A DNA stretch of 15,218 nucleotides, taken from positions 1 to 15,218 of the forward strand of contig DALZ01000082.1 of the NCBI GenBank assembly GCA_002496955.1. The letters run 5' to 3'. This document shows, in pieces, positions 7,787 to 14,420 of the stretch. The first letter of the stretch is position 1, and every line of letters begins with the position of its first letter. Made by a program: the position numbers and the translations under genes. This stretch comes from Euryarchaeota archaeon UBA128 (GTDB lineage: Archaea > Thermoplasmatota > Poseidoniia > Poseidoniales > Poseidoniaceae). The notes beneath the pieces were generated by a model that was not told the DNA's origin, did not search any database, and saw only the letters and a program-made list of their open reading frames with translations.

Positions 7787-8941
7787 ATGGAAGGCAAGCC
7801 AAAATTAGAGGTCTTGACAACGCCTTCACATTTTGATGGTGTCCGTCCACAGATCGAGAATACTATTGTTAAAAACAGAGACTTCTTTAATTTCAAAATG
7901 ACTGAAATCCCCCACATGAAAGTCGCTGTCGACAGCTTGAGGAAAGGGACTGCTGACCTTCTAGCAATGAGTATTGAGCAGTGGAAAACACTAGACAACA
8001 AAGGCTTACAAATTTCAGCGTTCTTACCAAGACGAGAACCGACATGGGTTCTCGTTGCCGATGATAAGCCAGAATATCTGCCATACCGAGGAAAGATAGT
8101 TTGTGAAAATGAACTCATTACGAGACAGTTACTTAGAATGCGCCCTGATTTGGAGGTCGTTACATTGGCCGCTTTCCTGCAAGGCCGACCTGATGAGATT
8201 GGCGAGGGTATTATCGAACAAGATGAAGAATTGTTGCTGTTGGAGAAACTACATGTTGATGGTTCGATTGATGGTTATGCCATCCCAAGGGGAAAATTCG
8301 GCCAAATTAAATCTCGGGTTAGACGCCACACGCTTGGAATGCAACGTGAAAAGCCGTCACAAGAATTTGAACGTTCAACATTTATTCCTCCACCATTACA
8401 AGGTTTTACTGTGCTAGTTTCTCGGGCTGATTTTCCAAAAAAGGTAATTGCTAGATTAAACGATTCAGCAACTGAACTATGTTATGAAATTGAGAATCAT
8501 ATATTTGAATCACTGAATGATAAAATCAAGCATGTGTGTGGGTTATTTGTTGAACAAAAAAAACTGTCAACAATCCTCAAACATTATGTCAAGTTGATCG
8601 ATGACTCATACGCATTGAAGATTGGCGAAAACTATCTGATTCCGAGTAACAAAAAGAGCCGTGACTCAAGAACTCAGTGGAGCCCATCTAGAAATGTTGC
8701 CCAAGGACCTAGAATTTGCATTTACTTTGAAGTGCTGGGCAAGAATAGTGATGTATCTTTTGAAATGGTTCGCATAGAACCAATTTCCGGGAATTCGCTA
8801 GACCGTGCGAAAAATGTTTTTATTAAAGAAATCAAGTTCTTAGTTGACTTACTTCAGAGAGACCATGACGAACTTAACCGGCTCATATCTGGGCTGCCTC
8901 CAGAGTATCAAGCTGCTAAACAGGGCCTTCTTAAGTTGTAA
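7787..8941 (+). CDS. Divergent hydroxymethylbilane synthase (HemC)-like protein lacking canonical active-site residues
   Basis: This 384-residue protein follows the porphobilinogen deaminase pattern for its first 210 residues. LRKGTADLLAMSIEQWKT (51-68) matches the segment that normally reads as L..G..D.AVHS.KD.P; ISAFLPRREPTWVLVA (76-91) matches the lP.eDPRDa.v segment; RMRPDLEVV (117-125) matches the rPDLev region; and PPPLQGFTVLVSR (201-213) matches PavGQGa...e.R. However, the catalytic HSxKD is MSIEQ (61-65), the SSLRR substrate-binding arginines are replaced around 108-113, and no clear LEGGC cofactor-anchor motif is present in the C-terminal third. That third (about 214-384) is unlike HemC. 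I infer a non-canonical or catalytically dead member of the fold, perhaps binding a pyrrole, a tetrapyrrole or another anion. It is divergent from the polyprenyl synthase gene and convergent, by one base, with the coiled-coil gene. The fold match is by eye only. Confidence 0.55.
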   Translation: MEGKPKLEVLTTPSHFDGVRPQIENTIVKNRDFFNFKMTEIPHMKVAVDSLRKGTADLLAMSIEQWKTLDNKGLQISAFLPRREPTWVLVADDKPEYLPYRGKIVCENELITRQLLRMRPDLEVVTLAAFLQGRPDEIGEGIIEQDEELLLLEKLHVDGSIDGYAIPRGKFGQIKSRVRRHTLGMQREKPSQEFERSTFIPPPLQGFTVLVSRADFPKKVIARLNDSATELCYEIENHIFESLNDKIKHVCGLFVEQKKLSTILKHYVKLIDDSYALKIGENYLIPSNKKSRDSRTQWSPSRNVAQGPRICIYFEVLGKNSDVSFEMVRIEPISGNSLDRAKNVFIKEIKFLVDLLQRDHDELNRLISGLPPEYQAAKQGLLKL

Positions 8942-8942
8942 T

Positions 8943-9515
8943 TTATTCAGATTCTATATTAACAGAATCTCCAACCAATCTATCCAAGCCCTGATTTGAT
9001 ATATAAGTCTCTAAATCAATCAGTTCTGATGGCGTCTGATCATCACATAAGTCGATGATTGATTGGTCAATTTCTCGAGCAATTCTTTCCCAAGTTCCTG
9101 CGAACCTCTGCAAATCTGATGCAAACCTCTCAATTGCTTCAACTGCCGACATATTAGGGTGTAGAACTAGGGATATATCCGAGGAAATTTTGTCATTGGC
9201 CAATTTGAGCCGATTGATATCTGAAAATAGATCAATCATGGTCTTTTTTAGTTCAGCTAAATTATTGTTTTTGGAAAACTTTCTTTGTGCCTTTTCAACG
9301 GCTTTTTTCATGGTACCTATGCCAGCGACCATCGCTTCTCTAGCCTTAGAAGACTCCAAAATGGCTTTTTCTGCTTCTGCCATTCGTTCAAATAGAGCCT
9401 CCTCTAATCCGGATAAATTCTTCCTGAAATCGGTTTTTACTGTATCAGTCAAAGAATCTACTAAGGCATTTGTATCTTTAATAGCAGACTTAGAGGATTT
9501 GAAACTACGACTCAT
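8943..9515 (-). CDS. Small helical, coiled-coil-like protein of unknown function
   Basis: The 190-residue protein is not one I recognise. It is strongly charged and predicted almost wholly helical, with heptad-like spacing from about 15 to 80 (SLTDTV..., LEEALFERMAEAEKAILESS, TMKKAVEKAQRKF) and again about 86-155, separated by a possible turn at SKNNN. The tail (156-190) is acidic and ends SVNIESE. No signal peptide or membrane segment is visible. The ATG at 9515 is chosen because GGTGA precedes it at Shine-Dalgarno distance; GTG at 9524 and TTG at 9527 are in frame and add three or four residues. It is divergent from the SAP-motif gene across a 155-base gap and convergent with the HMBS-like gene. 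The size, helical make-up and acidic tail recall scaffold proteins, with a remote look of ESCRT-III or SMC-accessory proteins, but no motif supports a family assignment. Confidence 0.75.
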   Translation of the reverse strand: MSRSFKSSKSAIKDTNALVDSLTDTVKTDFRKNLSGLEEALFERMAEAEKAILESSKAREAMVAGIGTMKKAVEKAQRKFSKNNNLAELKKTMIDLFSDINRLKLANDKISSDISLVLHPNMSAVEAIERFASDLQRFAGTWERIAREIDQSIIDLCDDQTPSELIDLETYISNQGLDRLVGDSVNIESE

Positions 9516-9578
9516 GGCAATCACCAACGTGCCTCACTATGCGCTGGATGCCAAAGATACAATACCTTTACGGAGGTC

Positions 9579-9617
9579 AAAAAACAGTTAAAAAACCGGA
9601 AAAAAACCACCACAAAA
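9579..9617. promoter_or_regulatory. Phased A-tracts (predicted bent DNA) in a divergent promoter region
   Basis: A-tracts of 6, 6, 7 and 4 bases lie at 9579-9584, 9590-9595, 9600-9606 and 9614-9617. Their centres are about 11, 10.5 and 12.5 bases apart, close to one helical turn, which is the classic arrangement for intrinsic curvature. The array sits between the divergent coiled-coil and SAP-motif genes, just upstream of the SAP gene's TATA-like element. Confidence 0.6.
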
Positions 9618-9628
9618 TAGCGAAACCA

Positions 9629-9652
9629 CATATACTGCGTTGTACGCATATA
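9629..9652 (+). promoter_or_regulatory. TATA-like element and inverted repeat upstream of the SAP-motif gene
   Basis: CATATAC at 9629-9635 is a plausible TATA box; a start site about 25 bases on falls near the AGGTG ribosome site. Immediately beside it TGCGT (9636-9640) and ACGCA (9644-9648) form a perfect inverted repeat around TGT, flanked by TATA on both sides. A repressor here would overlap TATA-binding-protein and polymerase contacts. The operator role is inferred. Confidence 0.4.
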
Positions 9653-9670
9653 GTTACAGGTGGTGTGGTG

Positions 9671-11434
9671 ATGAGCAAGGTGGACCTTCTTTGTGAATTG
9701 TATCAAGCACGTTTTGACCGCCTGAAGGAAATTGCCTCGGTAAATAATTTACCAAAGAATGGACCTGTAGAAATTGTTAGAGCTAGACTAATCAAAAGCC
9801 TTGTTCTAAGTGACTGGGACCTATCAAAAGAAAGTATCAAGTTAATCAAAAATAAAAGCCTAGGTGAAATACTCGGGGTGTTCGGGTTAAAAAAATCAGG
9901 CTCCATTAGAGAGCGGCGACAGAGATTATACCTTCACTTACACGAGGACCCAAAACTATTGACCGCAGAAAACCTAGATACTATGAGCAAACAAGACATA
10001 CATTCGCTCTGTAAAATCTTGGAATTGCCGCTGACCGGTGATAAACAAACTCTCCTAGTTCGTGTTGCTGGCGTATTAGCCTCTCAGCAGGGCTCCTGGG
10101 GAAAAGTCAAAAAATCACTCAAACGTAAAAATGACAATGCCAAATCAAAGATCATAATACCAACTCCAGATGGTGAGGATGGGATAACCAATGCTGAAAT
10201 CAATGACACTGTCGAGAAGTTTATTGAAGACCACCCTGAAGGTTGGAGTTTCGAAGAAGAATCTGCCCTGAGAAGTAACCTCGCTGATGAAGGGCTTGAT
10301 ATTTCAAGAGTCGATGTAGCAAATTCAATTGACGAAGCACTCAGAACTGGACAATCTGAACCAGAGGTCAGCACGCCAATTCCGATGATGAATCAAACTG
10401 CACCAAGCATTGTCAACGATACAGATTTAGACTCACTAGAAAGAGAGGCTGCATTGATTGAAGTTGAAGCCCGCTTACCTGAGATTGAGGCTGCCGCAAG
10501 GGATTTCCTGACTGTTAGCTCCACCACAAACAGCGCTGATTTCGAATCCTTTATATCAAGTCTCTCAGGTTACGGCATACCTGTTGACATTATGTCAGTA
10601 CGTGCTTACTTGAGCGACACAGTAATGAAACTTGAATTTAAGATTGATTCTGAAAAAGATGCAATAAATAGCATGCCCAATTCATGGTCGGAACGTGAAG
10701 CAATAAGACAATTTGAAAATTCGAGGAGTTCATTGCGAGACCAATTGTCAAACACCATAGATTTGCACAGTGGGGATTTAGTGAAAGCAAGAATGGCTTT
10801 CGAGGAGATTGCTAAATCAATTGGTCTTGATCTCAGAATCCCAAGCATATCGGGTCGTCTTCATGCCCTATTTGACCTCCATGTAGATTTATCACAGGCA
10901 GAAGGTCTTCAAGACCCAAATGTTGCGCGTAAAAACAGAGTTTTGAAAATTCTCCACCACGGTTCAGTCCATCTCAGACCAGAGGAAAGAAGAGTTATAG
11001 ATCGCTTAGAAAGAAACATCACTGCATTTGAACAATTGGTTGAAACAGTTCTGGAAGCATCTGATGATGGCTTTAAGGAATCACAACAAGCACTTGTTAT
11101 CAGATTTTTAGAGTCTAGAGGATATGATGTAAACACTCCTGAGCTTCGACCAAAAATACTCGCCTCCGCCGGGATTATTGGCGCTGAATTAGGCTTTATA
11201 TCGCCATCTGAAATACCTAAAATCGCACCAGGAGTAATTGTTTCAGATTCCGAGGTAGATTCCATTATTACCGAATTAAAAAGTTTAGCAGATAGTTTTA
11301 GACCAAAGAAAAATGATTCCTCAGAGGAAATAATTTCGCAAGATGAAAATTTGATTGATGCTGGAGATCGTCTTAAGTCAGCCAAAGAGAAAATCGACCA
11401 CATTGATGATGTGCTGGCAAGATTAAGAGGCTAA
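9671..11434 (+). CDS. Large protein with three N-terminal SAP-like motifs, function unknown
   Basis: The 587-residue protein has no recognised enzyme domain. Its first 136 residues hold three helix-extended-helix segments resembling SAP DNA-binding motifs: FDRLKEIASVNNLPKNG...RLIKSL (about 15-44), LGEILGVFGLKKSGS...RLYLHL (about 64-90) and DIHSLCKILELPLTGDKQ...RVAGVL (about 109-136). In SAP motifs two helices flank a short L-P/K-x-x-G turn, as seen in each. A basic segment (SWGKVKKSLKRKN) follows, then a long acidic, mainly helical body of about 430 residues ending in a charged coil (LKSAKEKIDHIDDVLARLRG). The start is the ATG at 9671, preceded by AGGTGGTG; a frame opening at 9539 adds 44 lysine-rich residues that are the translated A-tract region. 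The protein is soluble by appearance. A nucleic-acid-associated architectural or scaffolding role is inferred from the SAP motifs alone. It ends three bases from the convergent ATPase gene. Confidence 0.8.
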   Translation: MSKVDLLCELYQARFDRLKEIASVNNLPKNGPVEIVRARLIKSLVLSDWDLSKESIKLIKNKSLGEILGVFGLKKSGSIRERRQRLYLHLHEDPKLLTAENLDTMSKQDIHSLCKILELPLTGDKQTLLVRVAGVLASQQGSWGKVKKSLKRKNDNAKSKIIIPTPDGEDGITNAEINDTVEKFIEDHPEGWSFEEESALRSNLADEGLDISRVDVANSIDEALRTGQSEPEVSTPIPMMNQTAPSIVNDTDLDSLEREAALIEVEARLPEIEAAARDFLTVSSTTNSADFESFISSLSGYGIPVDIMSVRAYLSDTVMKLEFKIDSEKDAINSMPNSWSEREAIRQFENSRSSLRDQLSNTIDLHSGDLVKARMAFEEIAKSIGLDLRIPSISGRLHALFDLHVDLSQAEGLQDPNVARKNRVLKILHHGSVHLRPEERRVIDRLERNITAFEQLVETVLEASDDGFKESQQALVIRFLESRGYDVNTPELRPKILASAGIIGAELGFISPSEIPKIAPGVIVSDSEVDSIITELKSLADSFRPKKNDSSEEIISQDENLIDAGDRLKSAKEKIDHIDDVLARLRG

Positions 11435-11437
11435 TTG

Positions 11438-12676
11438 CTATCTTGTCGCATAAAAATTCTGAATAACTTGTGTTACAGTTTGGATATCTCGTATATCTCT
11501 ATTGACTAAGTCGTCCAGTATTTTCTGTCGTTGACTGACATGCTTCTCAAATACATCCGGGGTGACACCTGCTGCTTGACAGATTGTTTCTCTTAATTTT
11601 GAGGGTATACCAGTTTCCTCAATTCGGTCATTTACCGGATTATATTTCCAAATAACGTTCAAACGCGGTTTATTGCCCTCCATACCTGCAATTTCTGCGA
11701 CTTCGGTTATTTTTCTTACCGTCTTGCCATTGACGTGGAGCCTTGCTTGGATAATTATCAAATCCAAGCCCGTTAGCATAATTGGCGGCACTAACATTGG
11801 AGGATTTATCATTCTAGTCACAGTCTCCTGAGCAGTGTTAGCGTGAAGTGAACCAAACGAACCATCGTGTCCGGTATTCATTGCAGTAAGCAATGTTGCC
11901 GCTTCTGGACCTCTAACCTCACCGACGATAATCCTATCTGGACGCATCCTTAAACTCGATTTAAGACAGTCGTTCATGTCTACTTCCGGCGTTCCATCAG
12001 GCCTTTCGCGTCTCGTTTCCATCCTTAACCAGTGGTCGTGATAAACTTGCAGCTCAGCAGTATCTTCAACAGTCAAAAGACGTCTGTGCCAAGGTATATA
12101 CATCCCTAGGCAATTTAGTGTGGTGGTTTTACCTGAGCCTGTGCCTCCGGCAATCACGAAGTTTGCTGGCCGACTATCAAGACCTTCAATCCAAACCCAC
12201 ATCATTGCCGCAAGTCGGGGATTAACGGTTCCGAATTTTATTAAATCAAGCATTGTTAAAGGATCTTCTCTAAATTTACGGATGGTCAATGTTGGTCCAT
12301 CTGGCGATATGGGTGGTATAGTTCCATTGACCCTTGAACCGTCTGGTAACCGACCATCAAAAATTGGTACTAGCCCTGGGCCGTCACCCAATGGAACATT
12401 GGTGAATGAAGCAATATTCTTGGCTATTTGAATACCACTAGTATCCTCAATCCACACATTGGTTCGACACATCCCATGATTCCTATGAGCGACTTTTACG
12501 CATTGAGAGCCACCGTTATACATTACTTCTTCAAGATTGTCATCATCAAGTAGAACTGCTAAATCGCCATATGGATTTGGTTCTATCGAGCCATCGACAT
12601 GGTAAATCGGTGAGGGATGGTTTGGTTCTGTGTATATTGTTACTCTGCCATATTGCTCTAGTATTTTTTCCGACAT
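11438..12676 (-). CDS. TadA/CpaF-like type II/IV secretion ATPase
   Basis: A hexameric motor ATPase of the VirB11/GspE/ArlI superfamily that powers pilus or archaellum-like assembly from the cytoplasmic face of the membrane. The 412-residue sequence carries LPDGSRVNGTIPP and GPTLTIRKF at 110-135, a signature of TadA/CpaF; Walker A GGTGSGKTT at 177-185; the Asp box TVEDTAEL at 202-209; Walker B RIIVGEVRG at 248-256; and the His box TGHDGSFGSLHAN at 268-280. All ATPase elements are intact. It is shorter at the N-terminus than typical archaeal ArlI. The ATG at 12676 lies three bases after the stop of the upstream TadC-like gene, with a G-run (AGGGGG) as ribosome site in that gene's last codons, so translation is probably coupled. 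It is the final gene of the minus-strand operon. No pilin is in the operon. Confidence 0.93.
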   Translation of the reverse strand: MSEKILEQYGRVTIYTEPNHPSPIYHVDGSIEPNPYGDLAVLLDDDNLEEVMYNGGSQCVKVAHRNHGMCRTNVWIEDTSGIQIAKNIASFTNVPLGDGPGLVPIFDGRLPDGSRVNGTIPPISPDGPTLTIRKFREDPLTMLDLIKFGTVNPRLAAMMWVWIEGLDSRPANFVIAGGTGSGKTTTLNCLGMYIPWHRRLLTVEDTAELQVYHDHWLRMETRRERPDGTPEVDMNDCLKSSLRMRPDRIIVGEVRGPEAATLLTAMNTGHDGSFGSLHANTAQETVTRMINPPMLVPPIMLTGLDLIIIQARLHVNGKTVRKITEVAEIAGMEGNKPRLNVIWKYNPVNDRIEETGIPSKLRETICQAAGVTPDVFEKHVSQRQKILDDLVNRDIRDIQTVTQVIQNFYATR

Positions 12677-12679
12677 TGT

Positions 12680-13411
12680 TTAGCCCCCTATCATTTTCAC
12701 TGCCCCCAAGTAGAGAAGCATAGAAGTTGACATCCAAAATGGTACCCACCAAAGCATGTCGCGCATTCTACCCATCATCCTTCCCGAGACCAGGGCCCCA
12801 ACTGCTGATGCAGCAGCAAAAAAGTTGGAGAATGTGTTGTTAAATCCGTTTATCTGATATCCGGAACTTGCAGGTGCAAACAGCCCAACTATGAATGCAA
12901 TCAACACGGGTAATCCAATACAGACAAACAATACGATTAATATTCCTCGGCCAGCGAGTTCACTTTCTCTTTTGTTCATCAAATCATTCAATCGCTCATA
13001 GTCCATCGCTAAATCAGCAAGTATGTTCTGTAAAGGTGCATCCTGTTGAATTGCCGTGTCAATCAATACCACGACCCTTTGCACTTGTGGTGACCGAGTC
13101 TTCGAGGCAAATGCAGATAATGCAGCATCAAATGAGGAAGCGTGACTACTTTCTAGCGTTTCTGACAATAGTTTGCCGAGGACGCCAGGGGTATTCCTGC
13201 CTTGTTCAAGCATTGCTTCTTGCAGACCTCTGCCCGCCCCCACTGCGTCGGATAAAGATTCTAGTAATCCCGGCAATTGATTTTCAATACCTCTCCTGCG
13301 TCTTCTTTCAATTATTGGAGGAATACCTCCTGCTGCACATGCCAAACCAATCACAAACAGGAACAGGACAAACATATTATCGTTGAAGGCTTCTAAAAAA
13401 TCAAAAATCAT
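12680..13411 (-). CDS. TadC-like membrane protein (type II secretion F domain)
   Basis: A polytopic platform protein expected to dock the secretion ATPase at the cytoplasmic membrane. From the ATG at 13411 it has 243 residues; a longer frame from 13450 overlaps the upstream gene and adds 13 residues. There is an N-terminal membrane helix at about 11-30, a run of five arginines (36-40) that should stay cytoplasmic, and a helical GspF/TadC domain (about 45-150: LPGLLESLSDAVGAGRGLQEAM, then a second helical hairpin). Three more membrane segments lie at about 156-178, 193-211 and 218-238. This is one T2SSF repeat; archaellum ArlJ has two in one chain, so this protein and the neighbouring TadB-like one together correspond to an ArlJ. 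The start lies one base after the upstream stop, and the stop lies three bases before the ATPase. Confidence 0.88.
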   Translation of the reverse strand: MIFDFLEAFNDNMFVLFLFVIGLACAAGGIPPIIERRRRRGIENQLPGLLESLSDAVGAGRGLQEAMLEQGRNTPGVLGKLLSETLESSHASSFDAALSAFASKTRSPQVQRVVVLIDTAIQQDAPLQNILADLAMDYERLNDLMNKRESELAGRGILIVLFVCIGLPVLIAFIVGLFAPASSGYQINGFNNTFSNFFAAASAVGALVSGRMMGRMRDMLWWVPFWMSTSMLLYLGAVKMIGG

Positions 13412-13412
13412 T

Positions 13413-13994
13413 TTACAGCCCCGGATCTTTCGTATGTGCCTTGACACCAATCAAAATCATGCCAATAAGTGTGAACAACAGTCCACCATTGACAATAGAG
13501 TTAATCATTCCTTGGTCTATAGAACCTATGATTGCTTCTGCACCACCGCCTAGTATTTGGGGTACAAGACCAACAATAGCCAAAATTATCGGCCCAATCA
13601 TGCCTATTGAGAGAAGAGTTTCTGGCACTCCGCCTAAATCCTCGATATACTTCTTTACCGATTCATTACGGTCCTCTTCCATTCTTTTTCCCTGTTTTCT
13701 TAGTGTCTCGACCAAGTCAGTGTTTTGAGTCAGATTAGTATACATGGTGTTAAGAAGCCGGCGATAGCCATCTGATTCTGCTTTATTCATCATTGCTTTG
13801 ACCTCAAACTCTAGTCCACGGGATTTTCCTGAACTTAATTTTTTCATCATCATCGAAAAGTCCTTTGATATTATCCCGTAACCACCTTTTCCAATCGAGT
13901 GCAATGCTGCCTCTAGACCAACACCGGATGACATTAAAACATCTAATGTTCTGATAACATAGAGAATTTCTCGTTTTTCATCCAGTTTCCGCAA
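13413..13994 (-). CDS. TadB-like membrane protein (type II secretion F domain)
   Basis: The 193-residue protein is the second half of the split secretion platform. A cytoplasmic helical T2SSF domain (about 7-120; LDVLMSSGVGLEAALHSIG is the typical first helix pair) is followed by two membrane segments at about 126-148 and 167-185. Bacterial TadB usually has extra N-terminal membrane helices and about 300 residues; they are absent here. The start is an unusual TTG at 13994: an in-frame TGA lies only 12 bases upstream, and GAGGG precedes the TTG at good Shine-Dalgarno distance, so there is no alternative without cutting into the domain. It follows the 117-residue gene by ten bases and abuts the TadC-like gene by one base. 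The membrane role is inferred from domain form and from its position beside the ATPase. Confidence 0.85.
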   Translation of the reverse strand: MRKLDEKREILYVIRTLDVLMSSGVGLEAALHSIGKGGYGIISKDFSMMMKKLSSGKSRGLEFEVKAMMNKAESDGYRRLLNTMYTNLTQNTDLVETLRKQGKRMEEDRNESVKKYIEDLGGVPETLLSIGMIGPIILAIVGLVPQILGGGAEAIIGSIDQGMINSIVNGGLLFTLIGMILIGVKAHTKDPGL

Positions 13995-13997
13995 AGG

Positions 13998-14003
13998 CTA
14001 TCC
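13998..14003 (-). promoter_or_regulatory. Shine-Dalgarno site supporting a TTG start
   Basis: GAGGGA on the minus strand lies just after the stop of the 117-residue gene and about seven bases before TTG at 13994. With the in-frame TGA directly upstream it makes TTG the only reasonable start of the TadB-like gene. Confidence 0.65.
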
Positions 14004-14004
14004 C

Positions 14005-14358
14005 TCAGATTATATCCTCAATAAACTCAAAGGTAAACATCTCGTTTGAACCATCATATTCCATCGTTGCAAATACCACTTTGACATCCCTCTCCTCAAA
14101 AGGGTCGTGTATGCAAGGTTGTCCGCTTCTATACATTGCAAGGATTTTTTTGTATTCGTCAATCTTCATCTCCCCAGAAACAGTGTATAGTGTTGATTCT
14201 GATCCTTCATCATGAAGGTTATCACCCTCTTGACCCCTAACTATTGTCCTAGTTATTCTCCTTGCAGACTTCACCTTGATGTCGGCGTTTGGTATCCTTA
14301 TCCAGTCTGAGCTGTTAGTTCCTGATGCGGGGCGAATAAAAAAATCCATTCCAGCCAT
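14005..14358 (-). CDS. 117-residue protein, resembling a phage baseplate/tail component
   Basis: The small protein has no signal peptide or membrane helix and looks mostly beta-stranded. Its middle, RRITRTIVRGQEGDNLHDEG (33-52) followed by STLYTVSGEMKIDEYKKI, then YRSGQPCIHDPF and a final FTFEFIED, follows the pattern of small tail or baseplate proteins of contractile phages: strand, 'G..G..v.D.G', strand ending in G, a helix, 'G.p..l..P', two strands, 'f.FiE'. This resemblance is by eye and moderate at best. The ATG at 14358 follows GGTGG, and an AATTAAAT element at 14409-14416 could be a promoter for the gene and those below it. It is the first gene of a tight run (10, 1 and 3 base gaps) into tadB-, tadC- and tadA-like genes, so a structural or accessory part of that apparatus is inferred. 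It could also be an unrelated beta-sandwich protein. Confidence 0.7.
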   Translation of the reverse strand: MAGMDFFIRPASGTNSSDWIRIPNADIKVKSARRITRTIVRGQEGDNLHDEGSESTLYTVSGEMKIDEYKKILAMYRSGQPCIHDPFEERDVKVVFATMEYDGSNEMFTFEFIEDII

Positions 14359-14408
14359 TGCTCCACCTATCTAAGCCACATCAGACAAGGAACTTGAATG
14401 TGTTGGGA

Positions 14409-14416
14409 GATTTAAT
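14409..14416 (-). promoter_or_regulatory. Possible TATA element for the Tad-like operon
   Basis: AATTAAAT on the minus strand lies in the 62-base gap after the RPA-associated gene. A start about 25 bases on would leave a leader of some 25-30 bases containing the GGTGG ribosome site of the 117-residue gene. If it works, the Tad-like genes can be transcribed apart from the upstream gene. Confidence 0.3.
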
Positions 14417-14420
14417 TACC

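Noticed and set aside
8943..9515. ESCRT-III/CdvB homologue
   Set aside because: The size, helical content and acidic tail are similar, but no Snf7-specific motif or MIT-interacting sequence could be identified by eye.
9055..9591. A 178-codon open frame opposite the coiled-coil gene
   Set aside because: It lies almost wholly antisense to a gene with a ribosome site and charged helical composition. Its own composition (Ser/Ala/Leu rich, no motif) looks like a shadow frame.
9539..9670. A 44-codon N-terminal extension of the SAP-motif protein
   Set aside because: It translates the phased A-tract region and inverted repeat into lysine-rich sequence, while the ATG at 9671 has a strong AGGTGGTG ribosome site.
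10909..11403. A 164-codon minus-strand frame inside the SAP-motif gene
   Set aside because: It is serine-rich, has no ribosome site or motif, and mirrors the acidic coding sequence on the other strand.
12895..13386. A 163-codon plus-strand frame opposite the TadC-like gene
   Set aside because: The minus strand encodes a convincing T2SSF membrane protein; this frame has no recognisable domain.
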